Of a stretch of 34,306 bases of DNA, positions 33,864-34,306 are shown piece after piece. The translations under genes were made by a program, and so were the position numbers. The notes under the pieces are model-generated. The model was not told the origin of the DNA and made no database searches. It saw only the letters and a list, made by a program, of their open reading frames with translations. The DNA is from Fusobacterium sp. (lineage in GTDB: Bacteria; Fusobacteriota; Fusobacteriia; Fusobacteriales; Fusobacteriaceae). Each line of letters begins with the position of its first letter. The stretch's first letter is position 1. The stretch covers positions 1-34,306 of the forward strand of contig NZ_JARHZE010000065.1 in NCBI RefSeq assembly GCF_029258315.1, in the 5' to 3' direction.

Positions 33864-33928
33864 GTGGGGGGTGGTGATTTAAAAGTTTTGGATCTATTAT
33901 TTGAAATTTACTTTATTTCGAATAATAG
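33864..33928 (+). promoter_or_regulatory. Structured leader: G-rich SD-like tract plus 14-bp hairpin
   Basis: GTGGGGGGTGGTGATTT (33864-33880) is strikingly G-rich for this DNA and contains a Shine-Dalgarno-like GGTGAT. CTATTATTTGAAAT (33894-33907) then pairs with ATTTCGAATAATAG (33915-33928), 14 bp with one G-U and a 7-base loop. It ends 15 bases before the SD of the surface-protein gene. A regulatory role is inferred. Confidence 0.45.
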
Positions 33929-33954
33929 AAATATTTTTATTATAGGAGGTTCTT

Positions 33955-34306
33955 ATGAAAAAAGTATTAATATTGTTGATGTTTTTACTTAATTTAGTTG
34001 TTGCTTATGCCAATATTGATTTTAATCTATCAGTAGAAAAGTTAGAAATGAAGAATGGTGTAGTAACAATGATGGATGTGAAAGATGCAAACCCAGGGGA
34101 TACATTAGTTTATACATTAAAAATTACAAATAATGGGGAAGAAAAGGTAACAAATATAATGCCGAGTATACCAATACCTGAGTATACAACATTAATCCCA
34201 ACTTTAGTGGCTCCAACAACATCATATGTAGTTTCAACAGACAATAAAAACTACAAAAAATATCCTTATTTAAATAATGATGGTAGCCCAGTTTCTGATT
34301 CTATGT
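33955..34306 (+). CDS. Exported DUF11-like surface protein, 5' part only
   Basis: Truncated by the window end after 117 codons. Residues 1-19 form a signal peptide (MKKVLILLMFLLNLVVAYA, cleavage after AYA). The mature part begins with a beta-rich segment, then VKDANPGDTLVYTLKITNNG, which is the pattern of DUF11-type immunoglobulin-like repeats of surface proteins. It is probably a large cell-surface or outer-membrane protein, but its full domain content cannot be known here. AGGAGGT (33944-33950) lies four bases before the ATG. Confidence 0.75.
   Translation, partial: MKKVLILLMFLLNLVVAYANIDFNLSVEKLEMKNGVVTMMDVKDANPGDTLVYTLKITNNGEEKVTNIMPSIPIPEYTTLIPTLVAPTTSYVVSTDNKNYKKYPYLNNDGSPVSDSM

Noticed and set aside
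1-34306. tRNA, rRNA, CRISPR array, insertion sequence, prophage or toxin-antitoxin module
   Set aside because: None found by reading: no repeat-spacer pattern, no transposase or integrase motif, no cloverleaf noticed. The HTH-S24 gene alone is not evidence of a prophage.

Overview
The window looks like a chromosomal segment of a low-G+C diderm, most probably a Fusobacterium. This rests on the extreme A+T content, Clostridium-like housekeeping proteins combined with lipid A-type acyltransferases and a signal-peptide M16 protease, and strong AAGGAGG ribosome binding sites. No rRNA, tRNA, CRISPR array, transposase or phage module was seen. The genus is an inference from protein character, not from a marker gene.

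Layout. (1) 1-3780: purC with its own promoter; a divergent pair formed by an HTH-S24 (LexA/CI-like) repressor and an orphan 74-residue protein, with a shared 7-bp motif over both promoters; and a solitary cobyric acid synthase (cobQ) whose amidotransferase nucleophile Cys is replaced by His. (2) 3840-11940: an AraC-family regulator divergent from a complete L-fucose operon, fucU-fucP-fucO-kinase-fucI-fucA, closed by a strong terminator. It covers anomer conversion, uptake, isomerisation, phosphorylation, aldol cleavage and lactaldehyde reduction. The kinase is of rhamnulokinase type. (3) 12000-20090, all minus strand: ptsH (HPr), typA/bipA, truB, a periplasmic M16 zinc protease, and two tandem LpxL-like acyltransferases with a perfect inverted repeat at their promoter. 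(4) 20130-27864: glpP, recG and proS on the plus strand, a DAACS symporter on the minus strand, and hflX on the plus strand. The HflX carries an extra N-terminal JAMM/RadC-like domain. (5) 27880-33640: the pyrimidine operon pyrB-pyrK-pyrD-pyrF-pyrC-pyrE. (6) 33790-34306: promoter, structured leader and 5' end of an exported DUF11-like surface protein, cut by the window edge.

The most notable system is the 5' leader of the pyr operon. A promoter is followed by a 40-codon reading frame with a very U-rich stretch (19 T in 21 positions). Its stop codon lies in the loop of a 16-bp intrinsic terminator placed just before pyrB. This is the architecture of the enterobacterial pyrBI attenuator (UTP-sensitive coupling of transcription and translation), here without a visible pyrR gene or PyrR-type RNA site. 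Aspartate transcarbamoylase itself carries a C-terminal four-cysteine zinc domain like that of PyrI but no PyrI nucleotide-binding domain. Together these suggest that pyrimidine control in this lineage is exerted at the leader RNA rather than through PyrR or a full PyrI subunit.
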